Of a stretch of 64,000 bases of DNA, positions 21,357-31,045 are shown piece after piece (within the stretch, counting starts at the first letter, position 1; each line of letters starts with the position of its first letter). The stretch comes from Prorocentrum cordatum (taxonomy: Eukaryota > Sar > Dinophyceae > Prorocentrales > Prorocentraceae): positions 56,001 through 120,000 of the forward strand of contig CAUYUJ010021675.1 in NCBI GenBank assembly GCA_963575745.1, written 5' to 3'. The position numbers and the translations under genes are program-made. A model generated the notes under the pieces. That model did not search any database and was not told the DNA's origin. It was given only the letters and a program-made list of their open reading frames with translations.

Positions 21357-21899
21357 CACCCCGCGCGGGGCGTGCGCTGCCTGAGCGCCGCCAGCCTCAT
21401 GAGCGACCCGATGCCGCCGTCCCTCGAGGAGCCCAGCGCGCGTCTTCGGGCAGAGCCTCCGGCGCCGTGGGGCAGGCGCGGGAGCGAGCGAGCGTGCGGA
21501 GGAAAGCAGGGCACGTGTGCACTATACGCATACGAAGGGAGAGAGAGAGAGAGAGATGAAGAGAGATATGTGCGATGTAAAGATACACGGCGGGAGAGGT
21601 AGGCGACCTGTGATCTGTGATACATCGCCAGATAGAGGGAACTGCTACAGCATTGAAAGAGGAAGCCAAGACACACACAAGGAAAACGAGAAAGAGAGAG
21701 AGAGATAAAACATATAGAAAGAGAGAGATATGTAAGCACATGTGCACCTACCTAAACTTCTAAACATATATATATATATATATGGATACACACATGTCTA
21801 CATATGTGTAGAGTTTATTGCTGTGAGTATGTGTAATCATACGTGTGTGTATGTGTGCGTGTGTTTGTGTGTGTATGCCGCCGTGCCTCTGGGCATGGA
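21357..21899. other. No gene recognised; (GA)n, (TA)n and (GT)n runs
   Basis: Contains GAGAGA runs near 21540 and 21690, TA at 21768-21783 and GTGTGT-rich sequence at 21843-21880. No supported coding sequence. Confidence 0.5.
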
Positions 21900-22170
21900 G
21901 TGGGCGTCCTGAGGTCCTTTGACAAAAAGGCGTCCAAGACGGCCCAAGAGGCCCCCAAGCCCCAAACATCGCCGCAAGATGGCTACCAAGCGCCCAAGAG
22001 AGGCAGCGAGGAAACACGAGCTGACACTTGGAGCCCTAAACCCCAATATTGCCTCCGAAACCGCCAGGAAGTTGCCAAGAGGCCCCCCAAACACCCCCAA
22101 GAGGCTCCAAAGAGGCTTCCAAGAAGCCCCCAAAGAGGCCTCTCAAGAGACCCCTCAGAGACATCTGGTC
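21900..22170. repeat. Degenerate GCCCCCAAGAGGC minisatellite
   Basis: Loose words CCCAAGAGGCC, CCAAGCGCCCAAGAGAGGC and AAGAAGCCCCCAAAGAGGCC. Inverse orientation of the TCTTGGGG family. Confidence 0.6.
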
Positions 22171-22918
22171 CACGACCCAGTCATGGTGGCGAATTGGGCC
22201 AAAGGCCACTCCATTTCAAGGAGTCGGCAATGCAAGTTTCTGGCACAATGCATTGGCTGTTCGAATGAACTTATCAAGGTTATTATACTCGTTTCGCAAG
22301 TTTCAAAGTGATCCACCATTGTCACCAAGCGAGGTTATCTGCTGGCTGATTTTTCACATGGACAACACATTTTCCAGGCCATTCGCACACGCACCAGCAA
22401 TTGTGCCGCACCAGCGCTCAGGCCGCCCTGTGGCGATCCTTGGGAAGAAAAACGCATGTGTGCACCCACGCGCGCGCCACCACGTTTGCTGCCCTGTACG
22501 GCCGCACGGTTGCAGATGGCAAAGGCGCGTCAGGATATATCAGTCGTCCATATCTCATCAGCCAATGTGCCTTAAGCACGTAGTATATTTGCGCCAAGGC
22601 TCGTACAGATGTGAGTGTCCGAGCGTAAAGGTCATTCAGAGCTCGCACAACCAATTTGCCAACATTCTCGGGTCCCCCGACGCTTGCCGCGGTGGACTCC
22701 GGGAAACAAGCCCGACCAAACCGATTGAAACGTCTCCCAAGAGCATTCCAAAAAACGCTCAAAAAGGCTTAGGAGACCTCTGTAGCCCCTGGATCGTTCT
22801 GGCATATCTTGGGTTATCTCGGGTGCCTCTCGGGCCTTCTTGGATGCCGTGGGGGCTAACCCGAGAGGCCAACTCTTCAAACACCTGACTGAAAGGCCTG
22901 AGGCTCTGAGATGGCTTA
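22171..22918. other. No gene recognised
   Basis: A minus frame at 22760-22420 reads VVRALNDLYARTLTSVRALA and could be a decayed coding fragment. There is no other support. Confidence 0.3.
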
Positions 22919-23332
22919 GGGGGCCACATGCGAGCCCCACCCCTACCCCCCCACGATCTCTGAGGGGGTAGGGTGGGGTTCACTTCGCTCGAGAGCTCCC
23001 GAACGGAGTGAACCCCGCCCTCCCCCTCAGAAGTCGTGGGGGGCAGGGGTACCCTGACTCCGGATCCGCCCTACTTTGGGGAAATTCGTAAGTAGGGCTT
23101 GGAATTTCCGCCTTACTTTTCAAGCCCCGCTGATGCCAATTTCCGCCCTACTTTTCTGTTGCTGTTTCCGCCCTACTCCTGTGGATTTCCGCCCTAGTTT
23201 CTGTTGGGTGCTGACATTTCCGCCCTACTTGTTCTGCTTCTTATAGGTGGATTTCCGATGCAATCTTAAGTTGGGGAAAAAAGCCAAAGTAGGGCGGATC
23301 TGGAGTCAGGGCAGGGTCCGCAGGTGGCCCCC
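22919..23332. mobile_element. Palindromic element P, copy 2, interrupted by a family C element
   Basis: The left arm (22919-22995) begins GGGGGCCACATGCGAGCC and runs to the centre GAGCTC. The right arm begins CTCCCGAACGGAGTGAACCC and follows the copy at 13900 to about 23052. It is then split by a 258-bp family C element and resumes at about 23311 as AGGGTCCGCAGGTGGCCCCC, which matches the expected arm end. Element P was therefore here first and family C inserted into it. Confidence 0.8.
23053..23310 (+). mobile_element. Family C TIR element, copy 1 (258 bp)
   Basis: Left end CCTGACTCCGGATCCGCCCT; right end is the inverse of CCTGACTCCAGATCCGCCCT. The interior repeats TTTCCGCCCTACTT-like words about seven times and contains GGTGGATTTCCGATGC. 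The second copy at 23627 is in the opposite orientation. Confidence 0.85.
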
Positions 23333-23477
23333 CTTATGGTTCTCGCGCTCGCCCCCCCCCCGCCTCGACGGCGACCACGGCGGGGCGGGAGGCCCCCGAG
23401 GCCCGCCCAGGAGGGCCCCCCCCCCCCCGAGCCCCTCAGGGCACCATGGAGGGGCGGGCGGAGGCCCTGGGCGGAGG

Positions 23478-23585
23478 AGGAGGAGGAGGAGGGAGGAGGA
23501 GGGAGGAGGAGGAGGAGGAGGAGGAGGAGGAGGAGGAGGAGGAGGGCGAGGAGGGGAAGAGGAGGAGGAGGAGGAGGAAGAGAAG
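23478..23585. repeat. (GGA)n microsatellite
   Basis: GGA with a few interruptions, between the two family C copies. Confidence 0.95.
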
Positions 23586-23626
23586 GAGCAGTGGCAGCTC
23601 CTCGGGAACCTGCTTTCGAAGGGAGC

Positions 23627-23885
23627 CCTGGCTCCAGATCCGCCCTACTTTGGCTTTTTTTCAAACTTGAAATTGTGTCGGAAATCCACCTATAAGAAGC
23701 CGAAAAAGGAGGGCGGATATTTCTGCACCCAACAGAGATAGTAGGGCGGAAATCCCCAGGAGCAGGGCGGAAGCAGCAACAGAAAATTAGGGCGGAGATT
23801 GGCATCAGCGGGGCTTGAAACGTGAGGCGGAAATTCCAAGCCCTACTTACGAGTGTCCCCGAAGTAGGGCGGACCCGGAGTCAGG
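23627..23885 (-). mobile_element. Family C TIR element, copy 2 (259 bp, inverted relative to copy 1)
   Basis: Begins CCTGGCTCCAGATCCGCCCT and ends as the inverse of CCTGACTCCGGGTCCGCCCT. The interior is the reverse complement of copy 1 with moderate divergence (GTAGGGCGGAAATCC, CCACCTATAAGAAGCC). It lies inside a roughly 40-bp direct repeat: GTGGCAGCTCCTCGGG plus CCTGCTTTCGAAGGGA before (23591-23624) and after (23902-23936). Confidence 0.85.
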
Positions 23886-23946
23886 CACCATGGAAGGGAG
23901 CGGTGGCAGCTCCTCGGGGACCTGCTTTCGAAGGGAAGCGACTGGC

Positions 23947-24003
23947 CATCGCTCGGACGTCCATTTCCTGTGTTTTTTTTGCTCGGCTCCGTGCGTGGCT
24001 TCC
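23947..24003. mobile_element. Family A TIR element, left-half fragment
   Basis: CATCGCTCGGACGTCCATTT then TGTTTTTTTTGCTCGGC and GTGCGTGGCTTCC. The right half is missing and is followed by a duplicated GTGCGTGGCT and an 18-nt T run. Confidence 0.75.
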
Positions 24004-24222
24004 GTGCGTGCGTGGCTCCATTTCCTGTTTTTTTTTTTTTTTTTTCCCAACCCTCCTGCGTTGGGTACTCGTTTTGAATAAAGCACTGCGGTCTCCACCT
24101 TCCTTCCTTCCTTCCCGCCTCCTCCTCCTCTCTTCCCTCCTCCTCTCCTCTCTTGCTTGCCTTTTCCGCCTCTCTTCGCTCCTCCTCTTCTCTTCTCTTG
24201 CCTTTCACGTCAACCCTGGCGG

Positions 24223-24984
24223 GCTGCGATCTGCGGAACTGTCACCACTTTCGAGGGCTGCTGGTGGGTCCAGCGGAGTGAGGCACCACGGGGACTCAGA
24301 TTAGACCTCGCCATCTCTGGGGGGCTGCGATCTGTGAAACTGTCGCCACTTTCGAGGGCTGCTGGTGGGTCCAGCGGAGTGAGGCACCACGGGGACTCAG
24401 ATTAGACCTCGCCATCTCTGGGGGGCTGCGATTGTGAAACTGTCGCCACTTTCGAGGGTTGCTGGTGGGTCCAGCGGAGTGAGGCACCACGGGGACTCAA
24501 ATTAGACCTCGCCATCCCTGTGTGAAACTGTCACCACTTTCGAGGGCTGCTGGTGGGTCCAGCGGAGTGAGGCACCACGGGGACTCAGATTAGACCTCGC
24601 CATCTCTGGGGGGCTGCGATCTGTGAAACTGTCGCCACTTTCGAGGGCTGCTGGTGGGTCCAGCGGAGTGAGGCACCACGGGGACTCAGATTAGACCTCG
24701 CCATCTCTGGGGGGCTGCGATCTGTGAAACTGTCGCCACTTTCGAGGGTTGCTGGTGGGTCCAGCGGAGTGAGGCACCACGGGGACTCAGATTAGACCTC
24801 GCCATCCCTGTGTGAAACTGTCGCCACTTTCGAGGCTGCTGGTGGGTCCAGCGGAGTGAGGCACCACGGGGACTCAGATTAGACCTCGCCACCCCTGGGC
24901 GGCTGCGATCTGTGAAACTGTCGCCACTTTCGAGGGCTGCTGGTGGGTGGCCAGCGGAGCGAGGCACCACGGGGACTCAGATTC
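24223..24984. repeat. 101-bp tandem array with a 101-101-88 higher-order order
   Basis: Eight copies of a unit containing CTGTCGCCACTTTCGAGGGC, GCTGGTGGGTCCAGCGGAG and GACTCAGATTAGACCTCGCC. Starts of the GTCGCCACTT word lie at 24241, 24342, 24442, 24530, 24631, 24732, 24820 and 24920, giving spacings of 101, 100, 88, 101, 101, 88 and 100. The 88-bp units lack the GGGGGCTGCGATC segment. Neither 101 nor 88 is a multiple of three, so the array is not a coding repeat. Confidence 0.9.
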
Positions 24985-25740
24985 TGACCACGAGCAATGC
25001 TCGCGTGCCCTTGCTCTGCGGTTCGTGCCACGTGGCGCTGCGACTCGAGCTGGCGGTCGTCCTTCGGACCCGCAGAAACATCTGCTGAGCTCGATGAGCT
25101 AGGGGAACTACAGGAAAGAAGTGCAGGAAACGGAGGCCGGTCATGCACTCGCCGATACCTCGTTGCTCTGTCATCGTCTTTGCTGTTGCATGATCCTTAT
25201 CTGGCCTGCCGGCGCCGCGGCTCGAGCTGGCGGTCGCCCTTCGGGCCCGCGGGAACATCTTCTGAGACAAGTGGACGCCGCCGCCTTACTTGCAGGCAGC
25301 GCATTGCATTCGCGGACAGCAGCATGGCAGACCGCAGTGAGATCCTCAGTCGCGTGGTGTTGCCAAGCCTGGTGGAGACGCGCGTGATCGACCTGAAGTC
25401 CCAATCGCGCGTGCACTGTACCTGCGTGGCGTTCAGGCACGCGCGTGATGCTGCTCGCTCCGCGTTCAACCAGTACGTCGCCAGTGCAACTTTGGACGAT
25501 GGACAACCGATTGATGATACGCGACCCCGGCCTTGAGTTTCTTTCCCGCGGGCCGCCCGCAGACCTGGCGGCGCGCCTGCGAGCGTTCAGCTCCCGCGCT
25601 GAAATGTGCGGGAAGGAGGCGGAGAAGCTAGCGGGCGAGCTACGCCTCGCTCGTTCCTTGCACTCTAAACAAGTTTTATCATGTGGAACTCTGCGACGAC
25701 ATGGCGCAGGCAGCGCTGCGGGTTTAGCTCGCACTTGAAA
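24985..25740 (+). pseudogene. Possible decayed coding region with a duplicated segment
   Basis: Plus frames read MADRSEILSRVVLPSLVETR (25324 on) and, in another frame after 25500, AEMCGKEAEKLAGELRLARS. The frame switch and missing ends suggest decay or an intron. Inside it CTCGAGCTGGCGGTCG with CCTTCGGRCCCGC occurs twice (about 25045 and 25220), a diverged direct duplication. No family recognised. Confidence 0.3.
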
Positions 25741-26218
25741 AACGCGGCAGTCTTCTGTCTCCTCCCGCCACTTTCATCGTCGTCCTATTCCCCGCCTCAC
25801 CTTCTCCATGCATGCTGCTGCTTCCGCGATGGCCTTTCGCCCCCCCCGCCCTCCATTCCATCCCTCTCCTACCCCTCGTTCCCGTACCCGTTCTTCTTCG
25901 ATCCTGGGGCCTCAAGCCTCGTTTTTTCGATCGTCGTCCTGTGAATCGTGCAGCGCATGCGCATCCCATGTAGCTTGCACAGCAAATCGCCGCGTCTACA
26001 CTGTCGTTGTTCCTGCTAATGTTGGCATACTCCTCTTGCCATTTGATGCACGTGGGTTGGGTACGTCGCAGGGTAATTGTTTGCTCGGCTCCTCGATGGT
26101 CCTCGCCGAGCGAAGGCACGGCACCGAGGGCCCGGCACCGAGGGCCCAGCGCGCGCCCCAGGACGAGGAGCAGGGGGCGAGGCGGGGGGGCGGCGAGACG
26201 AGGAGGACGAGGGGAGAG

Positions 26219-26366
26219 GAGGAGGAGGAGGAGGAGGAGGAGGAGGAGGAGGAGGAGGAGGAGGAGGAGGAGGAGGAGGAGGAGGAGGCGGAGGGAGGGA
26301 GGAGGAGGAGGAGGAGGAGGAGGAGGAGGAGGAGGAGGAGGAGGAGGAGGAGGAGGAGGAGGAGGA
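26219..26366. repeat. (GGA)n microsatellite
   Basis: GGA/GGC triplets; every frame is open through it. Confidence 0.95.
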
Positions 26367-26545
26367 GAAACGATGCCAAGCGAAGGGAAGCGAGCGGCTG
26401 TGAGCCGTCCAGAGCCCGCGGGGGGGGCCCGCCGCGGGCCGGCTGCGAGCCTCTCGGGGCCCTCGGCGGCCCTCCTGGGGCCGCCTCGGGCTGCGCGGGG
26501 GGGCCCATCGGGGCCGCCTTGGAGGCGCGGCCCCCCCGTCGCCCC

Positions 26546-26671
26546 GGAGGAGGAGGAGGAGGAGGAGGAGGAGGAGGAGGAGGAGGAGGAGAGGGAGGAG
26601 GAGGAGGGAGGAGGCGAGGGAGGAGGAGGAGGAGGAGGAGGAGGAGGAGGAGGAGGAGGAGGAGGAGGAGG
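26546..26671. repeat. (GGA)n microsatellite abutting the spliced leader
   Basis: GGA triplets that run directly into the DinoSL copy at 26672. Confidence 0.95.
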
Positions 26672-26693
26672 TCCGTAGCCATTTTGGCTCAAG
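26672..26693 (+). other. Dinoflagellate spliced-leader (DinoSL) copy in genomic DNA
   Basis: All 22 positions match the known DinoSL exon that is trans-spliced to the 5' end of nuclear mRNAs in dinoflagellates, including its first base (T here). The core reads GTAGCCATTTTGGCTCAAG. It is not an SL RNA gene because CCCCAC follows the leader where that gene would have a GT donor. A leader in genomic DNA followed by a frame is the mark of a trans-spliced mRNA copied back into the genome. Confidence 0.93.
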
Positions 26694-26794
26694 CCCCACG
26701 TCCCTCCTCGGGGATCTCGTGGGGTTTGGGCATCCGTACTCATTTGACTCGAGGTGCTTGCGCGGGGCTCGGCCGCGCGCGTCTCGGTCGTGGG

Positions 26795-27496
26795 ATGGGG
26801 CTGCTGTCTGGCTCCGACGCTGCCTTGCTGGTGGGCGCCGCCGTGCGGGCGGCCGTCGAGGCCAAGGCGTCGCACCGTTCGCTGGCCACCGTCGTGCGCG
26901 CCGCGGTCGCGGCGGCAGCTTCCGCTGCTGCTGCGCCGCCTGCCGCGCGTGGCGCTGGGCCTGGCGCACCTGGAGACGCCACGGAGCCTGGTGCTCCGAC
27001 CGCTGCCGCCGCCGCCAAGGCGGATCGGCGGCGACGCCGCCGCCGCCGCCTCGCGGCGCGGCGAGCCGCAGACGCGCCCCCCGCCGCTGGTGCTGCGGGC
27101 GCGGGCGCCGGTGCGGCCCTTGACGACGACGATGGCATGGTGGACGACTCGTGGGCCGATGGTGGGCGCTCCGCCGCCCCCTCGGCCGCGCTCGCCCTTC
27201 CTCATCGTGCGGATGGAGGTGGGGCTTCAGCGGAGCCCGCGGCGGCTGCTGGTGCAGCGGCTGCGGCTGGCGGAGCCGAGGCCGTGACCCCGTCCGAGGC
27301 GTCGATCGCGGAGCTGCAGGCCCGCGCCGCTGCCCTCTTCGCGCGCATGGGCTGTGACGGGGGGACCGTGCCGTCCGACCGTGGCAAGCTGATAGCGCAG
27401 ATCGCCGCCCTCGAGCGCTCGACGGCGACGCTGGGCTGCGGCGCTGGTGCTGGGCGCGGCTCCGGCGCAGGGAGGGGTTTGCGTGGGAAACGGTGA
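26795..27496 (+). CDS. Ala-rich protein of a presumed SL-tagged retrocopy, unknown function
   Basis: The first ATG after the DinoSL copy, 101 nt downstream, opens a 233-codon frame ending at 27496. The product starts MGLLSGSDAALLVGAAVRAA and is Ala-rich to about residue 80. Then come a run of seven Arg near residue 85, an acidic patch (LDDDDGMVDDSW) and a C-terminal helical segment, SIAELQARAAALFARMGCDG, followed by LIAQIAALERS. No enzyme motif was seen. The SL suggests a once-expressed, trans-spliced gene. No poly(A) relic follows. A GTGAGG just before the stop and a CTCAG|GTGG at about 27634 would allow an intron, but a true retrocopy should lack one. The same frame is open far upstream only because it passes through GGA repeats. 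Confidence 0.55.
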   Translation: MGLLSGSDAALLVGAAVRAAVEAKASHRSLATVVRAAVAAAASAAAAPPAARGAGPGAPGDATEPGAPTAAAAAKADRRRRRRRRLAARRAADAPPAAGAAGAGAGAALDDDDGMVDDSWADGGRSAAPSAALALPHRADGGGASAEPAAAAGAAAAAGGAEAVTPSEASIAELQARAAALFARMGCDGGTVPSDRGKLIAQIAALERSTATLGCGAGAGRGSGAGRGLRGKR

Positions 27497-27697
27497 GGGC
27501 CCAGCCGCTTCGCGCGCTGGCCCGCCGTTGCCCCCCCCTTCCTGCACATCGCGGAGCACGTCGGCGTGTTGGCCGTCGTGCTTGCGCGAGGTCGACTGCT
27601 TCGACTTCACGGTCGGGGGGTCCTGGTCTCCTCAGGTGGAGGCCAGGCCCCCCGCGGGCTGGTGGCTAGGATTGAACCTGGCCGCAAGGTTTGAGTC

Positions 27698-27760
27698 TAG
27701 GAGGAGGAGGAGGAGGAGGAGGAGGAGGAGGAGGAGGAGGAGGAGGAGGAGGAGGAGGAG
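27698..27760. repeat. (GGA)n microsatellite
   Basis: About 20 GGA units. Confidence 0.95.
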
Positions 27761-28277
27761 CCCCCCGAGACCATCTCGGGGCAGCGATGGACTACCTTCT
27801 TGCCCTCGGGAGCCTCCCTGGGCGCCTCGTGGGCTCGCTGGGGGGCGCTCGTGGGGCCCTTCCGGGCCGGCCTGAGGGTAAGAGCTGCGGGCCGCTGTGG
27901 CGGTCTTGGACTGGCTAGAGGCCAAGACAGGGAAAAAGAGTGAGGTCCTTCGAACATTTGGGGACAGCTGATGAACTCTGCGCGCCTGGAGCCTATCGGG
28001 GGAGCCCTCCTGGGGCCCTCTCTGGGCCTCGTGAGAGTTTCTTCGGCCTTCCTGGGGCCATCTGAAGCTACGATGGGCCCATCGTGGCCTTCTGGGTTGC
28101 GGAGGGGGGATCCGCGGGCACCCAGAAAAGTCACTGTGAACCTGCCTTCTTGAATCCTCGTCAAGGAACATCCCTGAAGACTCTGACCCGCAACCCCGAC
28201 ACATTGGCGAGGTTTGCCGCAAGCAGCTGGGCATCCGTTTTCCCGACCCCCTAGCAAACCGCAGGTTCAACAAGAAA

Positions 28278-28505
28278 ATGTCATCGGTCTTCCTCCTCCA
28301 CCGCCTCCTCTTCCTCCTCCTGCTCCTCCTCCTCCTCCTCCTCCTGTTCCTCCTCCTCCTCCTGGTCCTCCTCCTGTTCCTCCTCCTGTTCCTCCTCCTG
28401 TTCCTCCTCCTCCTGGTCCTCCTCCTGTTCCTCCTCCTCCTCCGCCACCTCGTCCTCTTCTTCTTCCTCCTCCTCCTCCTCCTGTTCCTCCTCCTCTTCC
28501 TGGGC
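28278..28505. repeat. (CCT)n tract with CCTGTT/CCTGGT variants
   Basis: CCT-rich repeat with regular CTGTTCCTC and CTGGTCCTC variants. It abuts the 3' end of the copia element. Confidence 0.9.
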
Positions 28506-28599
28506 CCCCCCAGTGCGCCGTCCTGCCCGCGGGCCGCTGCTGTCTCCCACGACGACGAGGACGAAGAGGGCGGAGGACGACAGGCGAGAAAACTTGGGC

Positions 28600-29355
28600 G
28601 ATGGGGCCATCCAACGACCCAGGCGCTCCCTTTGTACAGCATGTCTCTGTCGATGCCCCCCTTGGTGTGACCATCCGCAGTCATATCGCGGGTGCCGCAC
28701 CGCTGGATGCTGTGCACGATTCCACGCTCCATCATCTGTCGCATCCAACTGATGTGTCCTAAAAGGGTACGCTCAGTCGGCTTCTTCAAATCTTTGCTTG
28801 ACAAGGACTTAAAGACATACCCAGCATCGATGGTCAAGGTGGCCATGTTGCTCAGGCCACCCAACTCCAGTATATCTTCCACTGAGTGGGCGTGAGCGGC
28901 CCTGCGTGGAGCTCGTGCAGAGTCACAATCGTGGGATAGCAGTCCTCCAAAATATGGGCTGCTGCTAGTGCCTCGGCTGAATAGCTCGAGCGGACCTGCA
29001 AGCGGCGAGACATGCAGTGCGCATCGATCAAGTGAACGACAGGTTTACCGGATGACGTGTTTCCACGTCGTAGCAGGTTTGCCCCGACGACGTCATCGGC
29101 GTCTCCACTCAGGCGTCGGTATCCTGAGTCGCTATGCAGGTCGACCTCGCCCGTAGGATTCATCGCCTGGTAGACGATCTTCTTCGGGCAGGTCTGTAAC
29201 TTCCTGGTGATCGCGTTCAGTCGTCGCACTTGGATGTCGGTCGGTTCTTGGACACGTTGTAGAGAAACAACATACACCATCAACCACACCTGGGCCTGGG
29301 TGATTAATGCATACGCCAGCGCACCCCCTGAGGCTGACGAAAATGTCTGCAACCA
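28600..29355 (-). pseudogene. Copia RNase H domain
   Basis: The minus frame entered near 29350 reads GGALAYALITQAQVW, then VDLHSDSGYRRLSGDADDVV (first catalytic Asp in a DxHSDSGY block), VVHLIDAHCMSR and SSYSAEALAAAHILED (second acidic position). After a frame change near 28870 it continues LTIDAGYVFKSL (third Asp), KPTERTLLGHI and RCGTRDMTADGHTKG. This is the usual order of copia RNase H, which degrades RNA in RNA:DNA hybrids during reverse transcription. The frame change at about 28870 and another at about 29335 show decay. Confidence 0.8.
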
Positions 29356-30060
29356 TCTTGGTTGCCTGAGCGCCAGCGTCGGAGCCGGTCAATGCGGGAT
29401 GCTGTTCAGGACGGAACTCTGTGATATATTCATCTCGGTCCAAAGGGACATGTGCTGATTCAGTTTGCACTTACCGAAGGCATCTTCAACGCATTTGACA
29501 TACTTGTCCATGGTGTCCTCAGTGCCGGCCGTATTTATGTCATCAGCATGTTTGGCCGTGAGCAAGTTGTTGCTTGTCTCGAACTCCTCGTCGTAGGACG
29601 TGGGTCGGAGACCGAAGCCTCTGGTGGTCCTCCTGAGCTTCCGTGAGAAAGCCCGTGGGAAGTCTTTGGCGCCTGTGCCTGGTTTCAAACACTGCAGGCA
29701 GTGCTTTGACTCGTCATAGTGCTCGAATCCTGGGAGAGTTCGGAGCACTGTGGCCGATCCGGGCGGCAAAGTAAAACACACCACGCGTTCCTTCTCACCG
29801 GTAGCCTCGGCAAGTTCATGATAGGCCAGTCCATTCAGGAAGGCCATGTTGATGTCGAAGGAAGCAATCATCCGTTGCTTCTTGCACGCTGCCGTGCTAG
29901 CGAGTAACCCCTGGCTTGACCGTCGCACTGTTCCCAAACATGTTTCTACGTCGATGGCTTCAAGATCCATGAAACCTCTGAGAACCAGGCGTAGTCTGAT
30001 GGTGCGTTCCATCTCGCCCTTTTCGTTCTTCACGAACTTCTATTTGTACACGTATCTCGA
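29355..30060 (-). pseudogene. Copia reverse transcriptase domain
   Basis: Minus frame 30033-29389 reads RLRLVLRGFMDLEAIDVETC, then ASFDINMAFLNGLAYHELAE (first catalytic Asp), CFTLPPGSATVLRTLPGF, QCLKPGTGAKDFPRAFSRKL and LLTAKHADDINTAG. The last is the YxDD-type site, here HADD. Its C-terminal continuation lies in another frame from 29470 (VPLDRDEYITEFRPEQHPAL ... VADIFVSLRG), so one frameshift falls near 29460. All core motifs are present, but the protein is broken. Confidence 0.85.
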
Positions 30061-30199
30061 AGTCATGATGTTCGACGCTTTAGCTATATCTTGCACCTTA
30101 AAGCACTTGTTCTCGAACCATGTCTTGGGTTCAGTGCGGAGGGTCTTCGCGATACTTTATCGGGATTCGCCTAAATGTCAGCCTTGGCGAGGAGGTCGT

Positions 30200-31045
30200 C
30201 TTCCTTGACGACCGCAGCTCGCTTTGCAGCGGCGGTTATGTATACTCACATAGTGGTCACCTGGGCGGCATCTAGTATCATATGTTGTTGTTCGGACAGG
30301 ACTGCATGTGACAGTTCTGTCGTAAAGCAAAGTTCGATATGACGACCATTTTCATATGAGTCCAGTCCGTAGTTGTCATCTACGGCCATGGCGCACATTG
30401 GGACGTAGTACGTCTCCTCGGCATCGGAGTCGTGAGTGCGCCCCCACTTCGGCAGGTGTTCCCGCTGTTCATCAGCTGCAGTGATCAGCGCACTTTGATC
30501 TGGAACTATCTGTGTAGGTATGGCGAAGAGGTCCTCTGAGGGAGTTGCCTCCAACAGTTCCCTTTTCCTCTTGTAGTTCTGCATGCCGCACTTCCATTTC
30601 GTGCGACTCAAGATCAGCCTCTGCTTCTTCGTACATCGTATAAAGCCGCCCATCATCATGTGGTCGTTCGGCTTCTGAGGCTTCTCTTGTGGTTCCCTCT
30701 GGTGTCGGTGTATCTGCCAATTCGTCAAATCTTGGCATATCCTGATCAAAGCCTGCTTGAGGTTTAGTGGACTGCAGGCATTGAATAATTATCGAATGTG
30801 CTGATCCAGTTATATCATGTATATTCAGAGCAGTACCTTCTGATTCATAATAATGGGATCCTGGATACACGTCGCTGTCGTAGTGGACCAACGTGCAGCT
30901 GTCGGCATAAGTTACCGGATGCAGCTCATAAATACTCTTATCTAACCTGACTGAAACTACATTCCCAATACGAAAGCAGTTTCTGATAAGGTACTGCAAT
31001 ACTAAGTGTACCAGGGGAGATAGACGGCTTTCAGTCGTCATCTAA
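30200..31045 (-). pseudogene. Copia linker between integrase and reverse transcriptase
   Basis: Acidic, low-conservation sequence in two frames (for example IGNVVSVRLDKSIYELHPVT, then PKWGRTHDSDAEETYYVPMC). Copia polyproteins usually carry a variable linker here. One GCAGGTGTTCCCGC palindrome occurs at 30452. Confidence 0.5.

Noticed and set aside
19332-21602. 756-codon plus-strand open frame
   Set aside because: Most of it is the (CCT)n tract read as Ser, Pro or Leu; the other frames and the opposite strand are equally open.
24223-24984. Coding tandem repeat protein
   Set aside because: Unit lengths of 101 and 88 are not multiples of three and frames are not maintained.
26672-26693. SL RNA gene
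   Set aside because: No GT donor after the leader and no Sm-type or SL RNA structure downstream.
25724-27205. 493-codon minus-strand frame opposite the SL-tagged gene
   Set aside because: Open because of two CCT tracts and high GC; the DinoSL fixes the sense strand as plus.
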